Source: an uncultured Roseovarius sp.
Lineage (GTDB): Bacteria; Pseudomonadota; Alphaproteobacteria; Rhodobacterales; Rhodobacteraceae
Reading direction: 5' to 3'
DNA: 64,000 bases
Assembly: GCA_947497295.1 (NCBI GenBank)
Contig: CANMFU010000009.1
Span: 1 to 64,000 of the forward strand
Shown here: positions 31,163 through 39,698 of the stretch, piece by piece
How the letters are laid out: every line of letters starts with the position of its first letter
How positions within the stretch are numbered: the stretch's first letter is position 1
Made by a program: the position numbers and the translations under genes
The notes under the pieces: generated by a model
The model's input: the letters and a program-made list of their open reading frames with translations, nothing else
Databases searched by the model: none
Told to the model about the DNA's origin: nothing

Positions 31163-31863
31163 ATATCGCATACAGTGCTTTGTTGCCGCATGTGTTCGAA
31201 GGTGGCGAAAAGCTCGCCGTGCTGGCCCCGCATCCCGATGATGAATCCCTCGGCTGTGGTGCGCTTCTGGCGCGCGCCTTCGGGGGGGCGGGCGCACATG
31301 TGATCTGCCTGACGGATGGCAGCGCTAGCCACCCGGGTTCGGCTAAATGGACGCCCCAGCGATTAGCCCGCCAGCGACATGCGGAGATGGTTCAGGCGAT
31401 TGAATGTCTGGGCGGATCCGCGCGCGATCTGACTTGGCTGGGTATGGCCGATAGCCGTCTTTATCAGGCCGATGCCGCCACTGTTGCTACCAAGCTTGAA
31501 CAGATCATTGAGGGCCATGGCGCGCGCCATGTTTTCGTGCCTGCGGCCGAAGACCACCATGAGGATCATCAGGCAACGGCTTGTTTCGCGGGCGCGTTGC
31601 GCAGCCGACACCCGGACTGGAAATTCTATAGCTATCCCGTCTGGTGTCGCTGGGATGATCCTGATTTCTGTCGCACCATTGCCCGTCACGGCCCGGTGTC
31701 TGTGCCATCGCATGATCTGCGCGACAGGAAACGCGCGGCAATCCATGCACATCGAAGCCAGACTGGACAGATCGTCACCGACGATCCATCGGGTTTCATC
31801 CTGCCGCCCGAGTTTATCGAAAGATTCGTGACTCAGGACGAGATCTTCTGGAGGATGCCGTGA
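31159..31863 (+). CDS. PIG-L family N-deacetylase
   Basis: A 234-residue LmbE/PIG-L protein with the zinc motif HPDDE (residues 25-29, LAPHPDDESLGCGALLARA) and the second-ligand motif in EDHHEDHQAT. Family members remove N-acetyl groups from N-acetylglucosamine-type sugars (for example GlcNAc-PI, mycothiol and bacillithiol precursors). In this operon it would free an amine for the following methyltransferase. It overlaps both neighbours by four bases. Confidence 0.92.
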   Translation: MNIAYSALLPHVFEGGEKLAVLAPHPDDESLGCGALLARAFGGAGAHVICLTDGSASHPGSAKWTPQRLARQRHAEMVQAIECLGGSARDLTWLGMADSRLYQADAATVATKLEQIIEGHGARHVFVPAAEDHHEDHQATACFAGALRSRHPDWKFYSYPVWCRWDDPDFCRTIARHGPVSVPSHDLRDRKRAAIHAHRSQTGQIVTDDPSGFILPPEFIERFVTQDEIFWRMP

Positions 31864-32426
31864 TGGGTGTGGGCCGCGATCATCTGCACGCGCTCTATGC
31901 CGACACCCCGGATCCCTGGGATTTCGAGCAAAGCGACTACGAACAGGCCAAGTTCGCCGCGACGCGGGCTGCGCTGACGCGGCCCCGCTACGCCTCGGCC
32001 TTCGAACTGGGCTGCGGAAACGGGCAGCTCGCCCGGCATCTGGTGGACATCTGCGACCGCTATACCGGCATGGATGCGGTGGCCATCGCGATCGAGGCCG
32101 CGCGCCGGGCCGTGCCGGATGCCACCTTCATCCACGACTTTTACCCTTGTCCGCTGCCAAGGGGCGATTTCGACCTGCTGATCCTGTCCGAGATCCTCTA
32201 TTTTCTCGATGAGGGCAGCTTGCGCAAACTGGCATCGGATATCGCCACCGCATGGCCGAAGGCGGAGGTGCTCTGCGTGAGTTGGCTTGGCGAAACCGAC
32301 CATGATTTGCAGGGCGAGGAAGCGCTGGCGATCTTCACGGCGGCGCTGGATACCGATGATTTCGATTGCGTGGAGCAAACCGACGGGTATCGCATCGACC
32401 GCGGACTGCCGAAGGGCACGACATGA
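31860..32426 (+). CDS. NodS-like SAM-dependent methyltransferase
   Basis: A 188-residue class I methyltransferase; GTG at 31860 overlaps the previous stop, and an ATG follows at 31863. The SAM-binding motif is AFELGCGNGQLARHL, with acidic motif GMDAVAIAIE and motif FDLLILSEILYFL. The layout and the N-terminal YADTPDPWDFEQSDYEQAKF resemble NodS, which N-methylates the deacetylated glucosamine of Nod factors. That resemblance and the PIG-L neighbour suggest amino-group methylation. The gene overlaps the next one by ATGA. Confidence 0.85.
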   Translation: MMGVGRDHLHALYADTPDPWDFEQSDYEQAKFAATRAALTRPRYASAFELGCGNGQLARHLVDICDRYTGMDAVAIAIEAARRAVPDATFIHDFYPCPLPRGDFDLLILSEILYFLDEGSLRKLASDIATAWPKAEVLCVSWLGETDHDLQGEEALAIFTAALDTDDFDCVEQTDGYRIDRGLPKGTT

Positions 32427-33535
32427 CCTGCCCCATCGCAAAAGACACCGCCATCATCATCCCCGCCCGTAACGAAGAAGGCCGGATCGGTGCTTGTCTG
32501 ACTGCACTGGCAGGACAATGCACCGCACGTGTCTGCGTGATCTTAGTGGTCAACAACAGCACTGACTGCACAAGTGTCACGGCTTGCGACATCGCCGAGG
32601 GGTTTGGCCTTGACCTAACAGTGCTTGAGCGCGAACTCGCGCCGCACGAAGGTGTCGGGTTGGCACGAAAAATCGGGTGTGATCACGCTCTGCGCAACAT
32701 GCCGGATCTGCGATATCTGCTGACGACAGATGCGGATTGCATCATCGCCCCGGATTGGATCGCGCGAAACCTTGCGCACCTTGAAACGGTGGATGCTGTC
32801 TGCGGCAAGGTCGATCTAATTACAGGCGAGGCAAGCATCCTCGACGGCATGGACACGCACTTGGCCACACTAGAAGGCATCTACAGGGGGCTGGTGCAGG
32901 ACATCTATGCACGTCACGCGCGGGGTTGCGAGGATATCAGCGGCACCCACGGCGAGGCGGCCGGAGCAAGTCTGGCGTTCTCAAAGGCTGCCTATCTGGC
33001 CGTCGGTGGTTTCGCACAGGTCAGATGCGGCGAAGACCGCCGGATTGTGCGGGAACTCCGAACCGCCAGCTACAAGGTGTGCCACGCCGACGACGTAAAG
33101 GTTCAGGCGTCCTGTCGCCTGACCGGTCGCGCGGCGGGGGGGATGTCGGACGCGCTGATGGCGCGGATCAGTGGCATGAATTACCTGATCGACGACTGCC
33201 TGCCCTCGGCGAACTGGCTGGTCAGGCACGCCAGCGGCACGACGCTCGGCCCTTGGCCCCCGCATGTGCCTGCCCGCTTCCGCCTGCATGTGCAGGATCT
33301 CCCGCGCCATATCGAAATACTGGAAAACTTTGAGAATTCGGAGCGGCTGATATCCGCCTCGATCGTTCGGGCTGCAGCTACGCCATGTTCCCACCTTGGC
33401 ATGCCTGCGCCGAACAAGGAGTCAGCGATTGCCCTCGCTGACTCCGATCCGCAGACCTGTCGTGCCCCTGAGGAGCGCATGTCTGTCACCACTCAAACCA
33501 ATGGGTCGGCAATACCGACCGCGAAAGGAGCGTAA
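32423..33535 (+). CDS. Family-2 glycosyltransferase, last gene of the glycan operon
   Basis: A 370-residue protein starting MTCPIAKDTAIIIPARNEEG at 32423. It has the GT2 nucleotide-binding region (VVNNSTDCTSVTAC), a metal motif TTDADCIIAPDW and an acceptor-side segment SLAFSKAAYLAVGGF. The last 80 residues diverge from GT2 enzymes and look poorly structured. Its TAA is one base before the ATG of the YciE-like gene, so that gene probably shares the transcript. Confidence 0.88.
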   Translation: MTCPIAKDTAIIIPARNEEGRIGACLTALAGQCTARVCVILVVNNSTDCTSVTACDIAEGFGLDLTVLERELAPHEGVGLARKIGCDHALRNMPDLRYLLTTDADCIIAPDWIARNLAHLETVDAVCGKVDLITGEASILDGMDTHLATLEGIYRGLVQDIYARHARGCEDISGTHGEAAGASLAFSKAAYLAVGGFAQVRCGEDRRIVRELRTASYKVCHADDVKVQASCRLTGRAAGGMSDALMARISGMNYLIDDCLPSANWLVRHASGTTLGPWPPHVPARFRLHVQDLPRHIEILENFENSERLISASIVRAAATPCSHLGMPAPNKESAIALADSDPQTCRAPEERMSVTTQTNGSAIPTAKGA

Positions 33536-33536
33536 A

Positions 33537-34025
33537 ATGACAACGTTGAAAGACCTTTACATCGAAGAACTACAGGATCTCTGGTCCGCGAATGATCAGA
33601 TGTCGGACGTGGTGTCGGCCATGGCTGACAAGGCATCCGACAGCAAGCTGGCTGATCGGCTGAGTTCGGCCAAAAACGGGATCGATCAGCACACCCGCCT
33701 TCTGAAATCCCTGCTTGAGGACACGGGTGCCGACGTGAAGAAAGAACATTGCAAAGGCATGGAAGGGCTGGTGAAGGAGGCCAAAAAGCACGCGCTCGAC
33801 AGTGACATGAGCGGTGCCGCGCTCGACGTGGCGATCATCGCGCAATACCAGCGCATGTGCCATTACGGCATCGCCGGGTTCGGAACAACCAAGGCTTTTG
33901 CCGAAGCTCTTGGCAACGACGAAGCGGCGCGCAAGCTCGACGAAGCGTTGGACAACATCTACGAGTCCGACGATTTCATGACCGAACTTGCCGAGAGATC
34001 CAGAAACGTCGACGCCAAAGCGTGA
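33537..34025 (+). CDS. YciE/DUF892 ferritin-like protein
   Basis: A 162-residue four-helix protein (MTTLKDLYIEELQDLWSAND) of the DUF892/YciE group, which has a ferritin-like fold with a possible di-iron site and is common in stress regulons. AAAGGAG precedes the ATG. It sits directly after the glycan operon and before a strong terminator-like hairpin (34042-34065). Confidence 0.92.
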   Translation: MTTLKDLYIEELQDLWSANDQMSDVVSAMADKASDSKLADRLSSAKNGIDQHTRLLKSLLEDTGADVKKEHCKGMEGLVKEAKKHALDSDMSGAALDVAIIAQYQRMCHYGIAGFGTTKAFAEALGNDEAARKLDEALDNIYESDDFMTELAERSRNVDAKA

Positions 34026-34041
34026 ACGCCGTGACCTGATG

Positions 34042-34069
34042 GTGAGGCGGAATTCTTTGCCTCACTATT
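34042..34069 (+). terminator. Intrinsic terminator of the glycan operon
   Basis: GTGAGGC (34042-34048) pairs with GCCTCAC (34059-34065), followed by TATTTT. It closes the transcript that begins near 26.5 kb. Confidence 0.75.
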
Positions 34070-34129
34070 TTACTGCAAATTCCAAGCTTAACAAACCTCG
34101 ATCATCCTCTCTTCGAAAGAGGCACCTCG

Positions 34130-34154
34130 GGAACTAGAGAGCAATGAAGAAGTT
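34130..34154 (+). promoter_or_regulatory. EcfG-like promoter of the small envelope-stress operon
   Basis: GGAAC (34130-34134) and GTT (34152-34154) are 17 bases apart (16 to AGTT). The site lies 43 bases before the 22-residue membrane protein start and is the only good promoter candidate between the terminator and the next four genes. Confidence 0.65.
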
Positions 34155-34196
34155 AAATCTTCAATAACAGAAAGTTGAACAATCAGGAGAAACCAC

Positions 34197-34265
34197 ATGC
34201 ACAACGTCTTTTATCTCATCGGCCTCGTAGTGGTCGTTCTCGCCGTTCTTTCCTTTGTCTTTTAA
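34197..34265 (+). CDS. 22-residue single-span membrane protein
   Basis: ATG at 34197 follows AGGAGA at ideal spacing. The product MHNVFYLIGLVVVVLAVLSF ends two residues later and is one hydrophobic helix. Tiny proteins of this kind are frequent in alphaproteobacterial stress operons but are usually missed. It is first in the operon with the DUF883-like, YqjE-like and DUF3618 genes. Function unknown. Confidence 0.72.
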   Translation: MHNVFYLIGLVVVVLAVLSFVF

Positions 34266-34280
34266 CTCAAGGAGATCATC

Positions 34281-34844
34281 ATGACGAATACGAACAAAAC
34301 CGAATCCGGCACAGACAAGCCTATTGGTGAAAAAGCTAAAGAAGCTGCAACTGCAGCTATGCAAGAAGCCAAAGCAACCGCCCAGGGCGTAGCCGACACC
34401 GTTGCAACCGAAGCCGGAAACTATGCGGGTCAGGCGAAAGATGCTGCCGCCGATGAGGTAAAGGGCGTCGCCTCGGCCTTGCGGACTGCGGCGGAGGAGA
34501 TGCGCAGTGGTTCCCCGCAGGAGCGGACATTCAGCCAAATTGCTGAAGGTCTCGCCGATGCATCGGATGCCATGCGCGACAAGGATCTGGGCGAAATGGT
34601 GGGAGCCGTCACCGACTTTGCAAAGCGGAACCCGATGGTCTTTCTCGGCTCTGCCGCCTTGATCGGGTTTGCGGCCACAAGGTTTGCTAAGGCGTCCAGC
34701 GACAGCACGTCAAACAGGACGAGCAGCGGTCAACAAGAGCGCCGAATGAATCGTCCAAGTGCCGCTCACCGCTCTGACATCGCAGGTGCAGGCAGCGTGC
34801 AAAGCCCAGCAGTCTCAACTTCGCATGAAAGGAGCAAACTATGA
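34281..34844 (+). CDS. DUF883-like stress protein with a C-terminal membrane segment
   Basis: A 187-residue protein. Residues 1-60 are an alanine/lysine-rich helical region (EKAKEAATAAMQEAKATAQG) like LEA or CsbD-type stress proteins. Residues about 110-135 (DFAKRNPMVFLGSAALIGFA) contain the ribosome-associated DUF883/ElaB-like membrane anchor. The tail is low-complexity. AGGAG precedes the ATG and the stop overlaps the next gene by four bases. Confidence 0.8.
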   Translation: MTNTNKTESGTDKPIGEKAKEAATAAMQEAKATAQGVADTVATEAGNYAGQAKDAAADEVKGVASALRTAAEEMRSGSPQERTFSQIAEGLADASDAMRDKDLGEMVGAVTDFAKRNPMVFLGSAALIGFAATRFAKASSDSTSNRTSSGQQERRMNRPSAAHRSDIAGAGSVQSPAVSTSHERSKL

Positions 34845-35239
34845 CCACCGATCCGAATAAATCCACGGGGGGTCTGCTCAGTGATGCACTGACGCATGTC
34901 AGCTCTCTTGTGCGTAGTGAGGTCGATCTGGCCCGTGCCGAAGTAAATGAAAACCTCAAAAGTGCCGGTGTTGCTATAGGTATGATTGTCGGAGCAGTTG
35001 TCGTGGCCCTGACCGCCCTCAATGTCCTGTCCGCAGCCTTGGTCGCCGCACTTACCGAAGCGGGCGTTCCTGCGGGTTGGTCGGCGCTCATCGTGGGCGT
35101 GGTCTTTGCGATCATCGCTTACGTGATGCTCAACAAGGGAACGAACGATTTGAAACTCAGCAGTCTTGCACCCACGCGGACCGCTAAAAACGTCAAGCGC
35201 GATGCGCAGGCCGTAAAGGAGGTTTACGATGACAAATGA
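34841..35239 (+). CDS. YqjE/holin-superfamily III membrane protein
   Basis: A 132-residue protein with a helical N-terminus (LSDALTHVSSLVRSEVDLARAEV) and two membrane segments (IGMIVGAVVVALTALNVLSAAL; WSALIVGVVFAIIAYVML), the plan of YqjE/DUF1469 proteins often annotated as phage holin-like. It is not near phage genes. AAAGGAG precedes the ATG. It overlaps the previous and the next gene, so all are translated together. Confidence 0.85.
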   Translation: MTTDPNKSTGGLLSDALTHVSSLVRSEVDLARAEVNENLKSAGVAIGMIVGAVVVALTALNVLSAALVAALTEAGVPAGWSALIVGVVFAIIAYVMLNKGTNDLKLSSLAPTRTAKNVKRDAQAVKEVYDDK

Positions 35240-36446
35240 TACACGCAGCCCCGAAGAAATCGAACGCGATATCGAACGTGAACGCGCCGGTCTGACGGAC
35301 ACGCTGGACGATCTTCAGGACAGATTTTCGATCGAGCATGTCGCACGGCAATTCTCGGACCAGTTCCGTGAACATGGCGGCGATATCGGACGATCCGTAT
35401 CCGAGGCGGTCAAACGCAACCCGGTTGCGCTGGCCCTGACTGGTGTCGGGCTTGCCTGGCTGATGATGGGCGACAGGTCCGGTGGCCGTGACCGTTATGA
35501 CCGTGACCGCCGCTTTGGTCGGTCCGACTACGATGACCGCTATGATGATTATCGTCGCGATCGCGATGATGAAGTCGGTCGAACCGGGTTGCCAAGTCGT
35601 GCTACAACCGCCCCGCAAGGTCGGAAAATGGGTCCACAGCCAGGTGACCCCTCGAAGCCCTACTATTCTGGCCGCTACGGAAGTCACGACAACACACCTT
35701 CCTGGGCGCGAACGTCCGATGATGATCAGGAAGGGTTGGGAACGAAAGTTAGCGATGCGGCATCCAGCGCAGGTGAAAGTGTTTCAGGCGCAGCCTCAAG
35801 CGCTGCCGGAACTGCACGAGATGCCGGGACGTCAGTCGCTGACACGGCAAAAGGTGCTGCGAGTGCTGTAGCGAATGCTGGTAAATCCGTGGCTGACAGC
35901 GCCCAGAACCTTGCATCGTCCGCATCTGAGCGAGCCTCAGCATTGCGTGAACGCTTGGCCGAAGGCACTGAAAACCTCACTGAGGAAGCACGTAATCGCG
36001 TAATCGCTGCGCGCGAGAGTGCTATCGAAGCGCGTGATGCCGCAGCAGTTTACGCCCGTCAGGGACGCGAGCGTGCTGTCGATATCTTCGAGGAGCAGCC
36101 TCTCATTGCTGGGGCGCTTGCTGTCGCGCTAGGTGCGGCGTTAGGTGCCGCTCTGCCACGTAGCCGGATGGAGGATCAGTATCTGGGAGAGACGAGCGAC
36201 CAACTGATGAACGAGGCGGAACGGATCTTCGAAGAGGAGAAACAGAAACTCGGCAAGGTCGCAAAGGCTGCCACGGACGAAGCCAAAGACATTGTGAGCG
36301 AAGCTAATGACAATGCTGACGATGCTGCACCGGCGGATACGGCGGCTCAAGCGGTGGCCAACAAGACGAAATCCGCTGGAAAGCGCATAGCCGATGCTGC
36401 GCAATCCGAAGCTAAGAAGCAGAACGTGGGCGACGTGAAAAAGTAG
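35229..36446 (+). CDS. DUF3618 protein with long helical, repeat-like tail
   Basis: A 405-residue protein. The N-terminus (RSPEEIERDIERERAGLTDTLDDL) is a classic DUF3618 domain followed by a membrane segment (NPVALALTGVGLAWLMMG). Then come a D/R/Y-rich stretch, a serine/alanine-rich helical repeat region resembling LEA/apolipoprotein proteins (SDAASSAGESVSGAASSAAG), a second membrane segment (ALAVALGAALGAAL) and a charged tail. It may bridge membrane and cytoplasm under desiccation or osmotic stress, by inference from composition and context. AAAGGAGG precedes the ATG. Confidence 0.82.
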   Translation: MTNDTRSPEEIERDIERERAGLTDTLDDLQDRFSIEHVARQFSDQFREHGGDIGRSVSEAVKRNPVALALTGVGLAWLMMGDRSGGRDRYDRDRRFGRSDYDDRYDDYRRDRDDEVGRTGLPSRATTAPQGRKMGPQPGDPSKPYYSGRYGSHDNTPSWARTSDDDQEGLGTKVSDAASSAGESVSGAASSAAGTARDAGTSVADTAKGAASAVANAGKSVADSAQNLASSASERASALRERLAEGTENLTEEARNRVIAARESAIEARDAAAVYARQGRERAVDIFEEQPLIAGALAVALGAALGAALPRSRMEDQYLGETSDQLMNEAERIFEEEKQKLGKVAKAATDEAKDIVSEANDNADDAAPADTAAQAVANKTKSAGKRIADAAQSEAKKQNVGDVKK

Positions 36447-36472
36447 TAAGCGTCATCTTCACTAACCATAGC

Positions 36473-36495
36473 AGCCCGCGCGTGAAGTGCGGGCT
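36473..36495 (+). terminator. Hairpin after the DUF3618 gene
   Basis: AGCCCGC and GCGGGCT form a seven-base stem with a nine-base loop, followed by GATATGTTT. It probably ends the small stress operon. The 250 bp to the right (to 36748) hold no gene I can support. Confidence 0.55.
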
Positions 36496-36748
36496 GATAT
36501 GTTTGCGTAGCGCAGCGAGGACACGGCTCTGTCTGATAGCGTTGCCAAAGGGGGGAAGGCTGCTGCGCCTTCACCCTATTGAAGCAGGGTATCCAGCCTA
36601 TCTAGATTCCATCTGCCAAAAATTGGCATGCGATCTCAAATCAATGTCTTTGAGCATCCGCAAATCCTGCGCGGCCTTCCGCGCGTTTAACTGGTGATTG
36701 GAACCAGCGTGTCTGAGGGAAGTTGACTCAGTGAACAGAAACACGAAC

Positions 36749-36898
36749 TGTTGTTTTTCATGTCGGATTGACCAAGTTTTCCATTTAGCGCTGATCCGTC
36801 TAAAATTTGTTAATCTCATGAAAATTCGGAGGAAATATTGAAACCAGTGTGTCACGGCGTTGCGGAAAACTGGGTCAAATTCTTGCAGAAATCAACAC
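36749..36898. repeat. 150-bp repeat, copy 2
   Basis: Nearly identical to 9729-9878, in the same orientation. The left flank is unrelated to copy 1, and the right end abuts a truncated short-chain dehydrogenase. See copy 1 for the end structure. Confidence 0.75.
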
Positions 36899-37021
36899 GC
36901 TCACCATAACGCTGGCGCCTGCACCTGCAAAAGTCAGAGCAATCTCGCGCCCGATCCCCGCACCGGCACCCGTGATCAGGGCGACATCATTTTCGAGCCG
37001 GAAGTTCTGTGCATCAAACAT
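36899..37021 (-). pseudogene. N-terminal fragment of a short-chain dehydrogenase/reductase
   Basis: GAGGA and an ATG at 37021 start MFDAQNFRLENDVALITGAG, continuing with the Rossmann motif TGAGAGIG and REIALTFAGAGASVMVS. The frame then runs into the 150-bp repeat and ends. Only about 41 residues of a normal 250-residue SDR remain, without the catalytic YxxxK. Confidence 0.88.
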
Positions 37022-37136
37022 GCTAAAGTCCTCTTTGTGCTTAACGTAATCCTGGCGTTCAGGACGTTTACTATGTCTATATGTTCTCTGGAATCTCAAC
37101 CGACGCCATCGGGAAGATCTCTGACGTGCTGGCACT

Positions 37137-38372
37137 GTGTTAAAGCCAGTCTCCAATTTGCCTGAACATACCATCGGACATCTACAGCGCATATTCAATC
37201 CACTGGATCGCGAGATGAAAGGTGAATTGACCATATCGGGGAATCTATGCCACGAGATGACGCACTGGTTTGACTTTTTCGGAACGACATGGGGAAGGGA
37301 ATATATCGGCGAAATTTGCCGCGCTTACCGGGCATTTGAGCGTGGTGCAGAGTCAGATTTTCCAAAGATTATTAAATTGTTCGATATTGATCGAACTGTT
37401 CTGTCTCCCATGTATTACCGTTACACTAACGCACCGTCGGTACCGCATACGATGGACCGACCATGGACGATAGACTATGTCACGGGTGCGGAAATAGATG
37501 CTGATGGCTCAACTCGCGAAGATAAGCCAATTTTCATGGCCAGATTCGGTGAAAATCCCTCGAGGCGGACGTTTGCCAGACAGCCTGTGTCAGTGGGTGC
37601 TCTGCTTGAGGTTAGGGCTATTGCGTCGGAGATTGGAGCAGCCATTGCCGCGATAAACTCCCACAAGGAGGAAGGCTCCCGACTGGTTGAAATGACTCTC
37701 ACTAATAGGGAGTTCAATGAACTGGCCTATAACCATGATCTTATAGAATATAACACAGCTGCTCACATCCTATCGGTTCAGGCGGGGACACAGGAGCTTT
37801 TCTTGAGTACGCGATTGGCTGCGGCACTTGCCTTCATAGCGTTAAATTTGAGGCAATCAGATTTTCAGAAAATCAAGGTTCCCGCCGAGTTCTCGCCCTT
37901 TGGCAATAGAAACAGGGCTTTCAAAAAGAGAGGAGATAGGGGTTACGCCTTTGTTGCCATGGTGTTTAACGGTGGCAGATATGAGGGAGATGAGATGGAG
38001 TATATCGAACGGTGTGTAGCTTCATCAAACCTTGGTCCTCCCGCCGCTGTCCTTGAGGCTGCGGCAGCGGAAATGAGGAACCCCTTCTGGTTCTCAGGAG
38101 GAAACAACATCACGTCACACTTTTCTCGCGAGTCGGCCATGAGTGGACACATTCTCGAAACGCATTCCAGACTTCCGCTTTATCGCCTTACGCTGCAGTC
38201 CTTGCTCAGCGACTTCCGAGCAGTATGTCCGCCATTTCTCGACTCCGAAACAAACTTCGTCGAACTCAATGAAGGCCGCATTGATGAGTATCAGCCAGAA
38301 ATAATGCATGGTGCTGCACATGCCTTGAGGGAATATACTCGGAATCTCCTCAATGGGTGTCGGGGGGTATGA
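37137..38372 (+). CDS. Uncharacterised HExxH (putative metallopeptidase) protein
   Basis: A 411-residue protein with GTG start and no clear ribosome binding site; a stop just upstream in frame excludes a longer N-terminus, although an ATG at 37215 is possible. Residues 38-44 read CHEMTHW, a zincin HExxH motif, followed by FDFFGTTWGREYI. The rest is mostly helical, with a long middle and the C-terminal YQPEIMHGAAHALREYTRN. I recognise no family. No signal peptide is seen. It lies between an SDR fragment and a Hachiman defence pair, with ordinary (less GC-rich) codon use, and may be another defence or toxin-like gene; that is speculation. Confidence 0.6.
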   Translation: MLKPVSNLPEHTIGHLQRIFNPLDREMKGELTISGNLCHEMTHWFDFFGTTWGREYIGEICRAYRAFERGAESDFPKIIKLFDIDRTVLSPMYYRYTNAPSVPHTMDRPWTIDYVTGAEIDADGSTREDKPIFMARFGENPSRRTFARQPVSVGALLEVRAIASEIGAAIAAINSHKEEGSRLVEMTLTNREFNELAYNHDLIEYNTAAHILSVQAGTQELFLSTRLAAALAFIALNLRQSDFQKIKVPAEFSPFGNRNRAFKKRGDRGYAFVAMVFNGGRYEGDEMEYIERCVASSNLGPPAAVLEAAAAEMRNPFWFSGGNNITSHFSRESAMSGHILETHSRLPLYRLTLQSLLSDFRAVCPPFLDSETNFVELNEGRIDEYQPEIMHGAAHALREYTRNLLNGCRGV

Positions 38373-38888
38373 TTTCTCGCCTTTCATTGACAGGCGGCAT
38401 TGACCACGTCCACGATCACGCTGTGATCAGTTGTAAGGGGGCTATCCAGCCGCCATTGGCGCGGCCTTCGACCAAGGTTCGCGGGCAGCGCCCTCAGGAC
38501 GTTCATGGTCGCCGCAGAGAAAGCCCGCTTTGCCCTCAGTGTCGGGCGAACCGACCGGCCCAGAGCCGTCGTTCGACAGGCCGACCTGGCACGGCCTCTC
38601 CCGACCCAAACCAGCCTTTCCAACAAACGCCAGTCAAGATCGACATAGAGTCGGTCACAGTAACCCAATTCAAGTATTAAAGTCTCTAAACGCCCATAAC
38701 GGCGCAAAAGCGAGCAAGCCGACATGAAGTTAGATTGTAGCAGGGTCATCATGACGATTGGCCGATCTGCGAAAGTAGACGAACTGGGCTTGCATCGAGC
38801 GAAGTAATCTCAGAACCTAATTTCGAGTGGGCGCTCAGGAACGTAAGTTTTCTGTGCAAAATTTGTTACTTAAAAGGACGTTAGAATT
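38373..38888. other. Non-coding or decayed stretch before hamA
   Basis: No convincing gene. A GC-rich segment (38440-38620) has open frames on both strands without ribosome binding sites and is probably decayed DNA. The last 60 bases before hamA are AT-rich (AAAATTTGTTACTTAAAAGG) and likely hold its promoter. Confidence 0.4.
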
Positions 38889-39698
38889 TTGGCAGCACCA
38901 GCTCATGTGGCGTGGCTCGAGGACACCGGCGAGGTCATTGAAACGGCAGATGGCCGCAAAGCCGAAATCTGGATTTTGCAGCACTGCGATCATCCCGCAA
39001 TCCTTTCAGATTGGGCGACCCATTACCGGCAGCATTACTGCCGCGATGAAGATCTGCCGGATCTGGTCTTGGATACGGGGCTAACCAATTCTGACTTCCT
39101 GACGCAAATTAAATTCCCAGACGCCGCGAAAGCTCCCGGGCCCAGCACAAGAGCTGGTGACTTCGGGGAAATCCTCGTGGCAGATTTCATTGAGTATGTC
39201 TTGGGATATTGGTGCCCGCGGCATGGCAGGTATGAGGAGCGTGAAAACCGCAACGTTCCGTCGAATGGGACTGATGTCATCGGGTTCATGTTTGCGGGTG
39301 AACAACCAAGTTTTGACGACGAATTGCTGGTGATCGAGGCCAAGGCTGGATTTCGGCCGACAAAAGATAATCGGTTACAGCAAGCGATTAACGACTCCGG
39401 GAAAGATCTCGTCCGGGAAGCGATGTCATTGAGCACTATAAAGCAGCGGCTTCTCAAGATAAACCGAGACGAAGCGCTGAAAGTCGGGCGGTTTCAAAAT
39501 GGGGGAGACAGACCATTTAAGCGCACAAATGCCGCAGTCGCGATACTGGATGACGATATTTTTGAAGAGATGGCACTTGTTGAGGCCGATGCATCAGAGC
39601 ACCCAAACGGTGAAAGCCTCAGGCTCATTATCATTACAGGGACATCTATGATGGACTTAGTTCACGCACTTTATTTGAGGGCTGCGAATGAGGCCTGA
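38889..39698 (+). CDS. hamA: Hachiman HamA, DUF1837 nuclease
   Basis: A 269-residue protein with TTG start preceded by AAAAGGA. Its core fits the PD-(D/E)xK-like nuclease of the DUF1837 family: GDFGEILVADF (Glu94), NGTDVIGF (Asp129) and LLVIEAKAGF (Glu150 and Lys152). In Hachiman, HamA is held in check by HamB and degrades DNA when the complex senses infection-damaged DNA. The gene overlaps hamB by 11 bp, as in known systems. The call rests on domain and neighbour; no alignment was run. Confidence 0.85.
   Translation: MAAPAHVAWLEDTGEVIETADGRKAEIWILQHCDHPAILSDWATHYRQHYCRDEDLPDLVLDTGLTNSDFLTQIKFPDAAKAPGPSTRAGDFGEILVADFIEYVLGYWCPRHGRYEERENRNVPSNGTDVIGFMFAGEQPSFDDELLVIEAKAGFRPTKDNRLQQAINDSGKDLVREAMSLSTIKQRLLKINRDEALKVGRFQNGGDRPFKRTNAAVAILDDDIFEEMALVEADASEHPNGESLRLIIITGTSMMDLVHALYLRAANEA

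Noticed and set aside
36598..36855. 85-residue minus-strand ORF across the left end of the 150-bp repeat
   Set aside because: It joins repeat and unrelated flank, lacks a ribosome binding site and has no family.
38384..38752. 122-residue minus-strand ORF before hamA
   Set aside because: GC-rich open frame with low-complexity arginine content and no signal for translation.
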